A stretch of 64,000 nucleotides of DNA, taken from NCBI GenBank assembly GCA_009733575.1, contig ML769391.1:154620-218619 (forward strand), read 5' to 3'. The DNA is from Gymnopus androsaceus JB14. Its lineage: Eukaryota > Basidiomycota > Agaricomycetes > Agaricales > Omphalotaceae. The notes beneath the pieces were generated by a model. It saw nothing but the letters and a program-made list of their open reading frames with translations, was not told the DNA's origin and made no database searches. Positions 1 to 11,486 of this stretch are shown piece by piece (the stretch's first letter is position 1; every line of letters starts with the position of its first letter). The translations under genes were made by a program, and so were the position numbers.

Positions 1-366
1 CTCAAATGCCGATAAAGCGCGGGCTATATTAATGCTGTCCGTGCACGGTTTGATTCGGTATGAGCTGGGCTTTGACGTATGTGCGTTAGATTGACTGGGA
101 AATTTTTTTTTACCTTTCTGAACCACGGGTTTTCGTCTGGAAAGCCCCCCCACAAATTCTGAAGAACACTGTACTGGATGCTTGAGCTCGACAGTAAGGA
201 GAATCAAAGGAGAACCCAGAATTGTGTAAAGAGCCGCCGAAACGAGTAAAGCCTCATAAGTAAACAAGTTGACGGCATCTCGCACGTGCTACTCTCTATT
301 ACTACCAGAAAACCCTCGTCTGCACTTTCTCTGTCCTCCACAGTGTCTTATACAACTACTCAGACG
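1..366. other. Upstream region, no gene seen
   Basis: I see no conserved coding potential here. It precedes the LAMMER kinase start and presumably holds its promoter and 5' UTR. A run of T at 104-111 is the only low-complexity tract. Confidence 0.4.
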
Positions 367-2359
367 ATGGCGGCAGTGCATGCCATGCCAGTCATGCACT
401 CGTACCATTCTCGACAGTCTTTCAACGGCGTAAATCCAGCAAGTGCTGCTGGCCCAAGCGTCCTGCCAACTCCACCCGTGGCTTCACGCAAAAGGAAACG
501 AGCTCACCAGTACACTGTGAGCTACAGTGAAGTCCAGGAAACTGACAGCGATGGCCGAGTTAGAGATGTCATCGTCATCGAGGACACTCCCCCGCCCACA
601 ATGTCTCCAGCAACAACTCATGGCGGCGGTTACTCGGCGCCATATCAGCCTCCAGTTTTCTCTATGCCAATCAGAACAAGAGCAAGGGCCGCTGCTGAGG
701 CTCAGGCTATATCCGCAAGCTCATCTGCTAGTGGTCTTGCGCCGCCTCCAAAGAAACGTAAACGGGATCATCCAGACGATGTTCGGGTTCCTCCAGCAAA
801 GAAGGCTGCTCCCAGCACTCAAAACTCACTTGCGATCGCTCAGACCAAGTCTTGGGGCAGTAGAAGTGCTGCGGCTACCGACGATGTAAGCTTTTCGTCC
901 TTTTATTCTTGATACATCTTATTTATCTTTCTTTTGTTAGACGTCAAAAGGTCCGGTTGCCTGTGATGACAAGGAGGGTCATTATATCATCGTGCCAGAC
1001 GATATCATCTATAAACGATGTATGTGTCATTTTTTCACGTCTTTCATGAGAATCTGTCCGCTAATCGTTTCGTAGATCGAACGGTACGCCTATTAGGGCA
1101 AGGCACTTTTGGCAAGGTTGTAGAGGCTGTCGATACCCACACCAACAACAGAGTTGCTATCAAGATCATTCGAGCGATCCCCAAGTATCGGGACGCTAGT
1201 AGAATAGAGGTCAGAGTGCTCCAGGAACTGAAGAAGAAAGACCCGCACAACTCCAAGTATGTTCCGTTCCCATGTTTGCTGGCGTTTGTCTTTTAATTGA
1301 TTCTTCTTCTTTAGTAAATGTATTCACCTTCTTGACTATTTCGACCATCGGAACCACGTCTGTCTCGTCTCGGAATTATTGGGGATGTGTGTCTATGATT
1401 TTCTCAAGGATAATGACTTTGCGCCATTTCCTCGCCATCATATCCAATCGTTCGCCCGACAGCTGTTGAACAGCGTTGCTTGTAGGTCTATTTCGTTCCC
1501 AGCACTGAAGATCCTTCGATTAACTTTTGTCTAGTCCTTCACAGGGAGTCTTTGATCCACACGGACCTCAAGCCTGAGAATATCCTTCTCGTCCACAATG
1601 AGTATCGTTTAGTCAATATCACTGTGCCTGGAAAGGTATTCCCTTTTATTTATATTCATTGCTGGTTATTGAAGCGTCTACTTTCCAGAAGAATGCTGCT
1701 CCTACTACAAAAAGCAAACGGATCCTAGACTCCACCGATATTAGACTCATCGACTTTGGCTCTGCAACCTTTGAAAAAGAGTACCACTCCCAAGTCGTAT
1801 CAACTCGCCACTATCGTGCCCCAGAGATCATCCTAGGTCTGCTCAATTTTCATCCAAACTCGAATACCGTATTGATAAACAAGCAAAACAGGTCTAGGAT
1901 GGTCGTTTCCTTGCGATGTTTATTCTCTTGGTTGCATCCTCGTTGAATTCTATACGGGAAACGCGCTTTTCCAGACACACGATAACCTGGAGCACCTCGC
2001 TATGATGGAAATGGTCATGGGGAAAATGCCAGATCGATTTGCTCGTGCTGGAGCACGATCAAAACCCGAGTTCTTTAAAGAAGGCTCCAAGCTGGATTGG
2101 CCTAAACCGAAAGCTTCGAGACAGAGTAAAAAGGATGTTCGGGCGACTAGACTTTTATCCGTGAGCCTCTCCTTCTTCATCGCTCCTCTTTGTTACTCAT
2201 CGACACCCATAGGATGTCATACCACCTACTGACTTGATCAACCGACATTTCCTGAACCTCGTTCAGAAGCTCTTGGCTTTTGACCCCACTCAGCGAATTA
2301 CTGTCGCAGAGGCTCTCAAGCATCCATACTTCTCCTTGAATATCCCCGCTGAGATATAA
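367..2359 (+). CDS. LAMMER (CLK/Kns1-type) dual-specificity protein kinase
   Basis: Eight exons: 367-885, 941-1019, 1076-1256, 1315-1481, 1535-1635, 1689-1836, 1892-2160, 2213-2359. All introns are GT-AG and the frame is continuous, giving about 536 aa. The first ~175 residues are low-complexity with basic KRKR clusters (likely nuclear localisation). The kinase domain follows: glycine loop [14 protein letters not shown] lysine, catalytic loop HTDLKPEN (HTD, usual in LAMMER kinases), DFG, activation segment STRHYRAPE, and the diagnostic signature EHLAMME after the APE region. It ends in [20 protein letters not shown]. Family members phosphorylate SR splicing proteins and regulate growth; that role is known for the family, not shown here. 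ATG 367 was chosen as the first good in-frame ATG; nothing upstream argues for an extension. No frame breaks were found, unlike several neighbours. Confidence 0.93.
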
Positions 2360-3959
2360 CCTTGTTATCGTCATGTTTTGCATTATTACCCTCCGTTGCC
2401 CTCGGTTTTATTTGGACACCCTGCTCGTTATTATGATCCGTGTACTACATCACTATAGGAATCTCCATCGTCATGAACCGCTATCCATTCCCCAATTACG
2501 AAGGGCAGTTTATCTCTCCAATATGTGGGTTTACATGGACTTGTATTATTGTCTGGCGAACCGTACCGACTACGCTGTCGGTTAGAGAACAGGAGATCCC
2601 AGATAAAGGCCCAGCGGTCCTCTCTAGAGCAGCTCCGGCTGCTTCTAGACTTTTTTTCAGTTTATGGCAGGCAACTGGTGTGTGCTTCGCCATCACTGAA
2701 TGTAACTTATCCTTCCCATATGTATACCACCCCGACATTTATCTTTTCCTTTTCGCTTGGGTTACCTCAAATTGCATTTGTATTGTACTGTTCAAGGTCT
2801 CTTCGTACCATATTCCTAATGCGTCATGTTTTCTTTCTCTTTCCTCTCAGTCTAAAGGAACCTAGATCGGTCAAGCATTATTGTATACGTCTACTGTTGT
2901 CGGGGGCCATGGTTTTGATAACCTTGTTTTTTTTTTCCTTCATCTTTACAGTACTCGTTGTATGCTTCCGATACTTTGGTATGTTTAGTTTTGTTTATTT
3001 ATTGCTTGTAGTACTTACTCCTGTTTATATAGATGCGCAAAGGTTACTTGAAATGAGAAGCGGTTATAAGCGTAGCAACCTTATGCAGGGACTCGACTTG
3101 TATTAGTGCCCTCTTTTCTCCCACTGGATTCTGGCGTAACTGCATCCCTCCTAGTCGATATTCCACGTAGATGGAGACTCAAAGCTCGAAGCGTGTGAAC
3201 GGTGTATTCTTCTTTACTGTAAGTACTTGTTTAATTCAGCGAATCTTACGCATTTCCTTGACTGCTTACCAAGAGGTTGTTTCCCAAATCTTGGACCGAC
3301 CTCCTAGAGGGACTATGAGTAGATCGACAGCGTCGTGACGTCGATGACGATCGAAGTCGGTTGCGCACATGACTCATCATCAACGTCGCTGCATCACTAC
3401 GCGACTGCTCGAGTCTACTAATGAGCTCCTCTTACTATCGATTTAAACCGGTCGGACTCGGAAGTATGAAGATCATTCATTGGTAACATGCATGCGCTGG
3501 AAATAATTCTGGAATAGTTTAGGATGAGTTATTTCGATGGTTCGCATCTCGGCACTGTCACTGGCATTCAGTGGTTCTGCTTGCTCATCGACGTTCATGG
3601 GCATCCTGGACTATCGTATAGCTTCTTTCGCCTTCTTAGTCATGGCTCGCGTCTCGGCACTGTCACTGGCATTCAGTGGTTCTGCTTGCTCATCGACAGA
3701 TTTCTGAACGTCCATGGGCATCCTGGACTATTGGATAGCCTCTTTATTCGCTACTATTAATTCGATCGATAGGTTTAAATCGGCCGAATCAATGCTCACT
3801 CAGCAAAAGCGCTTATGGGTATTGGAACATCCATGAAGCTGCAGTTACTCCCTCCCCGCGGAAACGATCGATGATTCACATGGGTACGGTGACGCAATTG
3901 TCCTAGGGATTAGTATAAAGAGACCGGCTACTTGCTACAATTTTTCCCTACTTTTCACA
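2360..3959. other. Intergenic region with a short direct repeat
   Basis: No conserved gene is recognised over these 1.6 kb. A hydrophobic open frame at 2525-3106 (+) has no recognisable family and looks like chance. The only structure is the direct repeat at 3548-3731, listed separately. Confidence 0.4.
3548..3731 (+). repeat. Two-copy direct repeat (105-bp offset)
   Basis: A 45-bp block at 3548-3592 recurs identically at 3653-3697. A following ~22-bp block (3593-3614, one mismatch) recurs at 3710-3731 after 12 extra bases. The same frame stays open through both copies (3524-3760), but no family is recognised. Confidence 0.8.
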
Positions 3960-5127
3960 ATGAAGAACGGACGAGTCATCTTTAATGAAATTCCAAAGGG
4001 TAATTCATCTTCTTTCCCGTCGTATCCTGGTTATTTACTCTCTTCCTTAGGTTATCCGGTTCCAGGACGTACCACCATCTACGACGATTCTCAGTCTATC
4101 GACATTGACACCGTTCCACTCAATGGCAGCATCTTGATCAAAGTTCTCGTACTCTCAATAGACCCTTATCTGAGAGGAAAGATGCGTTCTGCTGAAGTGG
4201 AGAGCTATAGTGTGCGTAATAAGACTGTGTCGTATGGTGAAGTCGTAATTCACAATCTATTTTTTAGCCTGCGTTCCATCTGAATGAACCGTTGTACAAC
4301 CATGGTGTCGGTGTCATCCTCCGCTCTGAATCTTCTGACCCCGCATTCAAACCCGGGACGCACGTCTATGGTGTCTTCGACTTTGTGGAATACTTCATTC
4401 CTTCTTCCGATCGACTCAAAGGCCTTACTTCCCTCGATGCACTCATAACTACGTCGACCTTACCGTGGACCAGCATACGTTGGTGCAGCAGGCATGCCGG
4501 GACAGACGGCGTACTACGGCTGGCAGGCTTACGCTAACCCAAAGCCTAACGAAGTTGTATTTGTCTCGACCGCTGGTGGACCTGTCGGTAGCATGGTTGT
4601 CCAAATTGCCAAGAGGGCAGGTTGCAAAGTCATCGCGTCCGCTGGCAGCGCTGAAAAGGTCGCTTTCGCGAAAAGCATCGGAGCTGATGTAGCGTTCAAT
4701 TATAAAGAACAGGACACGGCGGAGGTGTTGAAAAAGGAAGGACCGATTGATATTTACTGGGAGAACGTTGGTGGAAGTACCCTGGATGCATTTCTGGGTA
4801 ACGCTGCGAACCATGCGCGCGTCATTGTTTGCGGAATGATTTCTGGATATAATGATTCCACTGGAGATGGTGTCAACATGAAGAATCTCCTATCGTTTTT
4901 GACTCGACGGATCCATTTGAACGGTTTCCTTGTCATGGAGGTAGCAAAGGAACATCCCGAATACTGTGACAGAGTTTTATAAAGAGTTCCCGAAGCAATT
5001 AGCGAGCGGAGAGTTGAAGTGGTCAGAGGATGTGACCAAAGGATTGATACACGCTGGAGAAGCGATATTGGAGGTACAGGAAGGACGAAACACAGCCAAA
5101 AAGGTTATAGTAGTTGCGGAGGAGTAA
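3960..5127 (+). pseudogene. Alkenal/enone reductase, medium-chain dehydrogenase family (two apparent +1 frameshifts)
   Basis: NADP-dependent double-bond reductase of the leukotriene B4 12-hydroxydehydrogenase / prostaglandin reductase branch. These enzymes reduce the C=C bond of alpha,beta-unsaturated carbonyls. Exons 3960-3999, 4051-4211 and 4268-5127 give about 352 aa. Visible motifs: LSIDPYLRGKM, GMPGQTAYYGW, the nucleotide loop AGGPVGSMVVQIAK, IGADVAFNY, ENVGG and CGMISGYN, with C-terminal GKxVV-like KKVIVVAEE. Two breaks are seen: the frame moves by one base near 4472 (between LPWT and the YVGAAGMPG block) and again near 4973 (before FYKEFPKQL). Each is repaired by one base fewer, with strong conservation on both sides, so these may be sequence errors rather than true decay. 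Typed as pseudogene only because the frame is broken as given. Confidence 0.85.
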
Positions 5128-5290
5128 GTAAACTGTTTTTATCAGTCATTTAATTCTTTTTTCAAATGTCAAAGCAAGAGTTATCAATACTCTAATATCA
5201 GCCATTTTTAGCAATGATGTAATCCACCGGCTCACTATTAAGTATAGCCGGTGATTCACAAGTGATTCAAGTTCTGTGTCAGAAGCCGCC

Positions 5291-6094
5291 ATGTTCATCG
5301 TCTCCGACATTTTGTCACTATTGCCCTCTTCTAATGGGGGTGTTGCTCCACCGCTCGAGGTTGGCCAAAAGCTTGCGCCGGAGGCACAGGAGCGTATTAA
5401 ACAGGTTCTGAATGAGGTATGTGTGTTTGTTTCTTGTATGTAAAATGGACGATCTCCTGGAACCTCTTCAGGACTCATATGTGGGACCAATAATGATATA
5501 CATCCCACGACATTGGTGAGCCTATAATCTCCTTCATCTGACATTGGTTCACCGTTTGCTGCAGCGGCTGTCCGTTCCCCGAGCGAGACATCCATCATCT
5601 ATGCACTCTAATTTCTCAGAATATCTCGGCGTTCGAAGAAGCTCGCGCGCGTATCATTGTCCTTCCTCATGCTAATACATCCAGAGGCATGTCAGAACTG
5701 GTTCGATCAAGTATTCAGCGCAGCTATAGGCTCGTCGAAAAACCAAGAATCTCAACAACGAATTAGAAATATCTTCCTCCTCGTTCCCGATCCCTCTCGC
5801 GACTTTTCCAAGTCACTATCATTTGGATTACTTGCGTCCTTCGGGGCGCTGTTTTCCAAAGAGACTCTCGGGGAAGCTTGGAAGTTGAAAGAGAGAGGGA
5901 TTAAGAACAGGGAGACAGCAGCAGGAAGTAATCGATGGACGGAACATGGGGCTGTATGGGTGGCTAATGATGCTAGTAGGAATGAGTTGGCAAGGGAAGT
6001 TAGCGTAGTAAAATGGATTGAGAAACCGGGATTAGCTAGTGGCGAATGTGACTGGGTCAAGGGGTGGAAGGAAGTAGGTATTCAGCTTGAATGA
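5291..6094 (+). CDS. Peroxiredoxin-like (AhpC/TSA-type thioredoxin-fold) protein, one apparent +1 frameshift
   Basis: Exons 5291-5416, 5472-5515 and 5565-6094 give about 232 aa if one base is surplus. Exon 2 encodes VGPIMIYIPRH and exon 3 continues CGCPFPERD, the beta-strand plus CxCP-type active-site start seen in PRX-like proteins (peroxidatic Cys in CPFxE). The C-terminal half has VPDPSRDF, LLASFGALFSKE and SNRWTEHGAVWV, matching the family pattern of a Trp-Gln/Gly strand followed by V-x-W. The upstream frame ends in a stop at 5764-5766 while the second half is open one frame over (to 6094). The switch lies between about 5700 and 5760. Family assignment is by pattern and moderately sure. 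Function (peroxide or thiol redox) is inferred. Confidence 0.62.
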
Positions 6095-7058
6095 TGCGAG
6101 TACTTTCTGTATGGAAGTAAATTGGCAATATCCGAGTGTCTCATACTCATTCAGTGTTTGCGACTTGAACTTTACCTGCTCCTACCATCGGACAATGCTT
6201 AAAATATTGTTTCCTCGGAGCCCGTCCTGCTGAACAAATTGGGTAGATGAATGAGAATCGGCGAAATCGACGCCAACAACCCAAGGCGGGATTGAACATG
6301 AGAGTACGACATCACCTCTTACTGTGCCATATATCTACAAGATATGGCGAGCATCCTAGCCGATGGATGCAAAGGAATTTCCGACGTCCATACACCGAGT
6401 TCTCTCTAGAGAAAAAAAAACAGCATGAACACTCATTGAGCCATTACTCCATTACTTCGAGCGCGGTGGGGACTAGGATTATTCTGCCTATCTGTTCAAG
6501 ATATCACTTATTTTCTAGTCATGTATTTTATGTCGGATAAATCGAAAAGAATGGCTCATTTTACCAGATGCATCACCGTTCAAATACAGGAATCAAACAA
6601 TCTTGCGGACTTGGTTAGTCGCCCAAATGTGTCCAAGTAGCAGACTTAGACTACGCTTGACCATGGAGGAGAATAAATCATTGAGAGGCTGCCATGAACG
6701 GACAGTCAAAACAACGCTTTGGCCTTTCGCAAACCATCGCAGAGATACCTAAGTACTTTACCAGAGGGCGTTTCGACGACATAGAGATAGACTCCTTCAG
6801 GTGATTTCGGCTAGGACGATGTCAGTTGAAAGCGTTCCGCTTCGAGCATCGGAAGTAGGCAAATGTCACACCTGAGACTACAAAGAGTTTAAAGCCATGA
6901 TGTTTTGGATGGATGAATCAAGAAAGTGCTAATAAACGATGTTACGGGGAACGATACCATTGAGCCAAGCTAAATAACAGAAGTTTCTGAAACTTTCTGC
7001 TTTTTCGATGCAGTCTCTCCCATCGTCGCTGTCGCTGTCCCCAGCATCATCACCACCA
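6095..7058. other. Intergenic region, nothing recognised
   Basis: The short open frames here have no recognisable domain, and no tRNA or repeat was seen. It separates the PRX-like gene (+) from the 3' end of RPF2 (-), so it holds two convergent 3' ends. Confidence 0.4.
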
Positions 7059-8182
7059 TCAAAAGCCCCTCCCTTTGAGACCCTTCATCTTTCTTGTCTG
7101 TAGCTTGTTAAGATCCTGTTTACCAACATGGACTCTTCCTCTGAGATCACCCATCTCATCAACCTCCATGTTCTTTTTCTTTTTACCCAATCCCTTTTCA
7201 ACGTCCGTTTTTTGGAGTTTAGGCCGTTTCATTGCCTGCTTGAGAAGCTCGGGGTCAGGGTTCGTGTGTCTCCGTAATACGAGGTCCATCGACGGACCCA
7301 TGCTCGTGAGTTCGACTCGAGGAATACGAGAACCAGAGGATAGCAGGCGAGTGGTATATGTTCGGATGTGAACTTTTGGTAGAGGAGTTGTTGAGTCGGA
7401 TGGATGAGGATGCAGTGTTGAGAGTAGCAGGAGTCGGAGCAAGGGAGACACTTATAACGTGCTCTAAACCTTTTAGGTATATTGATTCAACAGCTTCCCC
7501 ATTAAAGAGTGACATGAGCATCGATTTGAGTTGTATAAAACGAGGATGAGTGTCGAAAAGCTCCGAGGCAAAGTGCATCAGTGGTTTGTGGCCTGGTGTT
7601 GATTTCGGTGACTATCGAAGAGGATTAGTTTATATACATCATAACAGACAAAAAGCAATTCGTACCTGTATAGACTCCATGCTAACATAGTTTTCCACTC
7701 CGGTTTCAATGATATCTAGCACTTTTCCGTCAAACATTCTGACAAAGGTAAGGTCATTAGGTCGTTTCTTGGACGTTTGTCCTATGATAAACATGGAAGC
7801 ATCATTTTTGGACGCCCAGAATTCTAGAGACGATATCGAGGACGATCCTGAGGACGTATTTTGGGGGTCAAGTGGGTGAATGTCATTTTTCTTCGAAAAG
7901 GCTATCGCGTCGGGTCTTTTGAGAGCCATCTAGAGGGCCTAGTAAGCTCAGCGCCAGTATGATATGAATTGCAGCATACCAAATCTTTCATCGCTCCGTT
8001 GAGCACTTCACCCGTTTTTGTTCCCTTTACAAATATTGCGATTCGGGCATCTTCGACTTCTTTTGGTTCTCGCGCATCCATCGCGCGCTTTGAACGAGCA
8101 TTTTTTGGCTTCCTGTAAGTAGCAAGTTCAGCAACAGAAGATTCCTGAAAAGCAGCATGAATACGGACACAGTGCGTAACAT
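7059..8182 (-). CDS. RPF2: Ribosome production factor 2 (Brix-domain 60S assembly factor), one apparent +1 frameshift
   Basis: Read on the minus strand: exons 8169-8182, 7980-8112, 7666-7929 and 7059-7611, about 320 aa. The first exon is only 14 nt (MLRT plus two bases of the next codon) and joins to KPKNARSKRAM, giving the canonical RPF2 start. Then follow KKNDIHPLD, SLEFWASKNDAS, SKKRPNDLTF, DGKVLDIIETGVENY, PKSTPGHKPLMHFASELFD and the C-terminal GRVHVGKQDLNKLQTRKMKG. RPF2 with RRS1 recruits the 5S RNP to pre-60S particles in the nucleolus. The frame moves by one base at about 7375-7440, a poorly conserved stretch between ISVSLAPTP and LPKVHIRTYTTRLL. RPF2 is essential in yeast, so a sequence error is more likely than inactivation. 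Confidence 0.92.
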
Positions 8183-8301
8183 TCTAGAGATGAAGGAAAA
8201 AGATTTTAGAAGAGGCGCGCAAAATTCGGCCCGGAACTGATTCCCATCGCGTTCCGAACGGAATTTGCTCTCAGACTCTTGCCACCACCGGCTTCAACGC
8301 C
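8183..8301. promoter_or_regulatory. Short divergent promoter region between RPF2 and the Crinkler-like gene
   Basis: Only 119 bp separate the RPF2 ATG (8182, minus) from the Crinkler-like ATG (8302, plus), so both core promoters must lie here or overlap the genes. No TATA motif stands out. The assignment comes from layout alone. Confidence 0.45.
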
Positions 8302-10784
8302 ATGGCTGCACCGGAGTCGCGAGTGAAAGTATTTTACATCTTCCTCACGCACTCTTGCCTCCTATTTGACCACAAACTATACCGAACTAAGGTCTCGTCT
8401 GATGATGATTTCCAGACCATACACGACTCAATCTTGGCCGATGAAGGCCATGAATTCCTCGAAGAGTTTTCTGACCTGCAACTCCTGAAACCTTCAGAGG
8501 AGATATTCAACGCCATCAGAACTCGAGATTTGTCGTTTCCATTTCATCAACATATGCACGAGCTCGTCGCTCTCCCGCGAACCTCGAACGTCTGCGATCT
8601 GTATACTCCCGGCGAAGAGATCATTATCGTTATTAGGTTACCCTTCATAGAACCAAAACCAGAAGAACTTTTCATCACCGTAGCCCAACGAGGCCAACAA
8701 CGTCAACGAAAGGACGTTTCACTCAATGGCATCAGGAAGATTGACTCCAGTGAAGTCGATTCACGCGTCCTTGAGCTCTGCGATACGCTCAGAAAAGCGC
8801 GCAAAATCCCCAAAACAGTACGGCGTACCCTATCTCACCTCTTCACTGTTTCACCATGTTTTTATATAATAATTAGGTCTATGATCGAATCAAAGATGAA
8901 ACTGAAAAATTCTCAATCAATGACTTACTCAAATCTGCAACTGCTCTTCCGACAAAGTACAAAACGCATGGGCAGACCTTAGAGTCTTGGAGGCGCGAAG
9001 CAGAGGTGTATTACAACCTCTCATGCTTCTCGTCCCGCGCCAGACTGTATAATGACGCCAGCAACAGCGCGAAGGAATCTGTCATCGATAGTCAGTTTTT
9101 TGTGCCATTTTGCGAGTCGCTGCGTGCCAGAAATGTAGCAGACAATCGGTCATTTACATGGCAAGTCATCTTGTATCTTTCTTGACATTCCTTATTGAAT
9201 TTTTCCTAGTCTGTTCTCCAACCGTCATTGGCCTTTTGACTACCACTTAATCTGCAAGATCGAAGGCGCAGAAGACCTCCTTTCCTACAAGCCATGCTCT
9301 TACAACTCCGTCTGGATGGGTCAAATACCTCTGTTCATCTCGGAAACCTATTCTCAAGGAGGTTCCAATGTCTGGCGTTTGCAAATACAGGCTGCCTTGC
9401 TTGTGAAATTGCTCAATGCCAATGAGAAAGGAATATTCTTTGTTTTGCCAGCAATTTACTTCGAAAGGGATTATACAGTGACTGTACGTTATTTTTACTG
9501 TCTCGACACATCGGTTAGTTTATCCTTCTCTTTCAAGTTTTTGTTACACTAACACCGATCCAGGTATTCTATCATCAAACAAAGTATAAGTTATACGACA
9601 CGCATGACGCGCTGGCTTTCGCAGTTCTCCTCTTCAATATCGCTGATCAAGACCTATTTTCACTCCTCCCCCACTCGCTGATAGCGCCTACAATTCTTGC
9701 TGACATTGAAACATACGGGACTCTGACCTCCCGTGCTCCCGTAGGTGATGTTCCAGAACCTCAGGAAGATGATTCTCATCCTGGACCTGGAGGTAGTCAA
9801 GGCGAGAGCGGAGGCGGAAAAACCTCTCAAGCTGCTCCCACTAATCACTCCAGGACTCGCTCTCAAAGTAAAGCGGCCTCTCAAAAGCGCTCTGCTCCAC
9901 TTGCTCACCTTCCACCAGCCAAACGAGTCAAACTCTCCTTGCCACCTATCCTACTTCCCCCTGCCCTCACTACAGCGGGGTACAGGCCCGGGAGGGTCAT
10001 TCGTTCTTCAGTAAGTGAAGCCTTACCCCCGATACCTGACATCTCCATTCATCACTACTCTTCCAGAATCATTCTAGTTTAATGATTGTCCGAAAAGGAA
10101 CTATTCCCTGTATCATCAAAAAGGTCAAGCAGCAATCTCCCGAAGCTGTATTTTTCACCATGTGCCAAGACCTGCACTTGGTCAACATTATCCAACCGGA
10201 ATTGATTGTATCAGTCGCACAATGGTGTTTTATTGCTTTACCTTTCTATTCCGTCCTGGCGAAAGTCTTCCTACCTGGCGGCAAACTGACTGCAGTAAGG
10301 CCACACTTGCTGTCCATGACATATGACCTCGCCGAGGCTCTCACGGCTCTTCATGACCACGGTATTGCCCACCGCGACATCAAGCCTGAAAATCTCGTTT
10401 ACAACGAACACTTCCGCCTCTTGCTGATCGACTTTGACCAGACCGTCTCTGTCACGAGTGAAAATCAGAACGTAAGCGATCAGAGTGGTACCCGTTATTG
10501 GTCTGCGCCTGGTTCGTTTACTCTTTCATCCTTTCTCTCAAATGGGTCATGTTGAATTTCTCTTTACAGAAGTCACCAAGGGAATACCCTACAGTCCCAT
10601 TCGCGCCGACCGATATTCGTGCGGCCTCGTCTTTGACAGCATCTCCAAGTTTGCCATTCTGGAGCCCGCCATTGCCACCCAGCTCACGCAATTCTCTCGC
10701 CGACTTCGGGCTGCAGATCCCGAGGTTAGGCCACCCCTTGCAGAATGGCAACGTTCTCCTACCTCTGATGACTCAAGCTTGTAA
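8302..10784 (+). CDS. Crinkler-like (CR) protein: header, restriction-endonuclease-like domain and protein kinase
   Basis: Six exons (8302-8817, 8877-9172, 9210-9483, 9564-10010, 10067-10511, 10570-10784) join in one frame to about 730 aa. The N-terminal ~110 residues resemble the ubiquitin-like CRN header (VSSDDDFQTIHDSI, DLQLLKPSEEI, EEIIIVIRLP). Residues ~270-390 (PFDYHLICKIEG, PLFISETYSQGG, RLQIQAALLVKLLNA, FVLPAIYF) fit the nuclease-like fold reported next to CRN headers. A Pro/Ser/Arg-rich linker follows, and then a kinase with HRDIKPENL, IDFD where DFG is expected, GTRYWSAPE and the terminal R-P-P-L-A-E-W helix. Exon 1 may hide a 63-nt in-frame intron (gtatttta to actaag, 8329-8391). 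No signal peptide is seen. CR proteins act on host nuclei in pathogens or in conflict within fungi; which applies here is unknown. Confidence 0.72.
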
Positions 10785-11486
10785 CTAACCGCGACTGTCT
10801 AAATTACTTTTATGTTTATATGATTTGTATAGTCGCTCGCTTTCTTAATCCATTTATATCCAATCCTCAACAACAGCGGGAGGAACAGCAGAGGAACATA
10901 GTGAATGTGACTATGTGTACTTTAACTTATTAAAGTAGTGACAATGGCACTAGGAAATCATCGATCGCTACTATCCCGCACCGAAACACCGCTGAAAGTC
11001 GTTGAACTCGCCCTATCTATCAGAGCAAGAAACAAGCTGCACGAGCGGCACTGGATGATGAACGAACAGAGCGAAATCTTGAAATGGAGGGGGCTCGCGT
11101 CTTTGGCTCTCAGATATTCTCGCATTTATACTAACATTTTGCCCTCGAAGCATTCTAACACATTACATTTCTAGCATCCAGTCACCTATACTCTACTTAC
11201 ATACTTGCGCTCTGTAGCTCGATTATGAGCATAGCTGAGCGAAGTACATACTCAGTTACCTGCTGACACTAGCTGTGACCCAAGCTAGAGATCGTGTAAT
11301 CGTAAATCTCATATCTGAATTTATCCGACGTCCTAAAGGGACTGCTTAGCTACTTGAACACCTCACAAATCAAGAACGTTAGCCGAATCCCCATTATTAT
11401 TTGACAATCTCTCCTGGAGTCCACTATATATGTACAAGTCCGCTATCATACAAATCATGAAAAAGACACACAAAACGAGCAGTGTT
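10785..11486. other. Intergenic region between convergent genes
   Basis: No gene is recognised. It contains the 3' ends of the Crinkler-like gene (+) and the aspartic protease (-). The open frame at 10938-11174 shows no family resemblance. Confidence 0.4.

Noticed and set aside
2525..3106. 193-codon hydrophobic open frame downstream of the LAMMER kinase
   Set aside because: The long T-rich stretch gives Phe/Leu/Val codons by composition. There is no start context, splice logic or family resemblance.
3960..5127. An additional intron to explain the frame change at 4472 in the alkenal reductase
   Set aside because: No GT-AG pair of normal length fits between the conserved LPWT and GMPGQTAYY blocks; one surplus base explains it fully.
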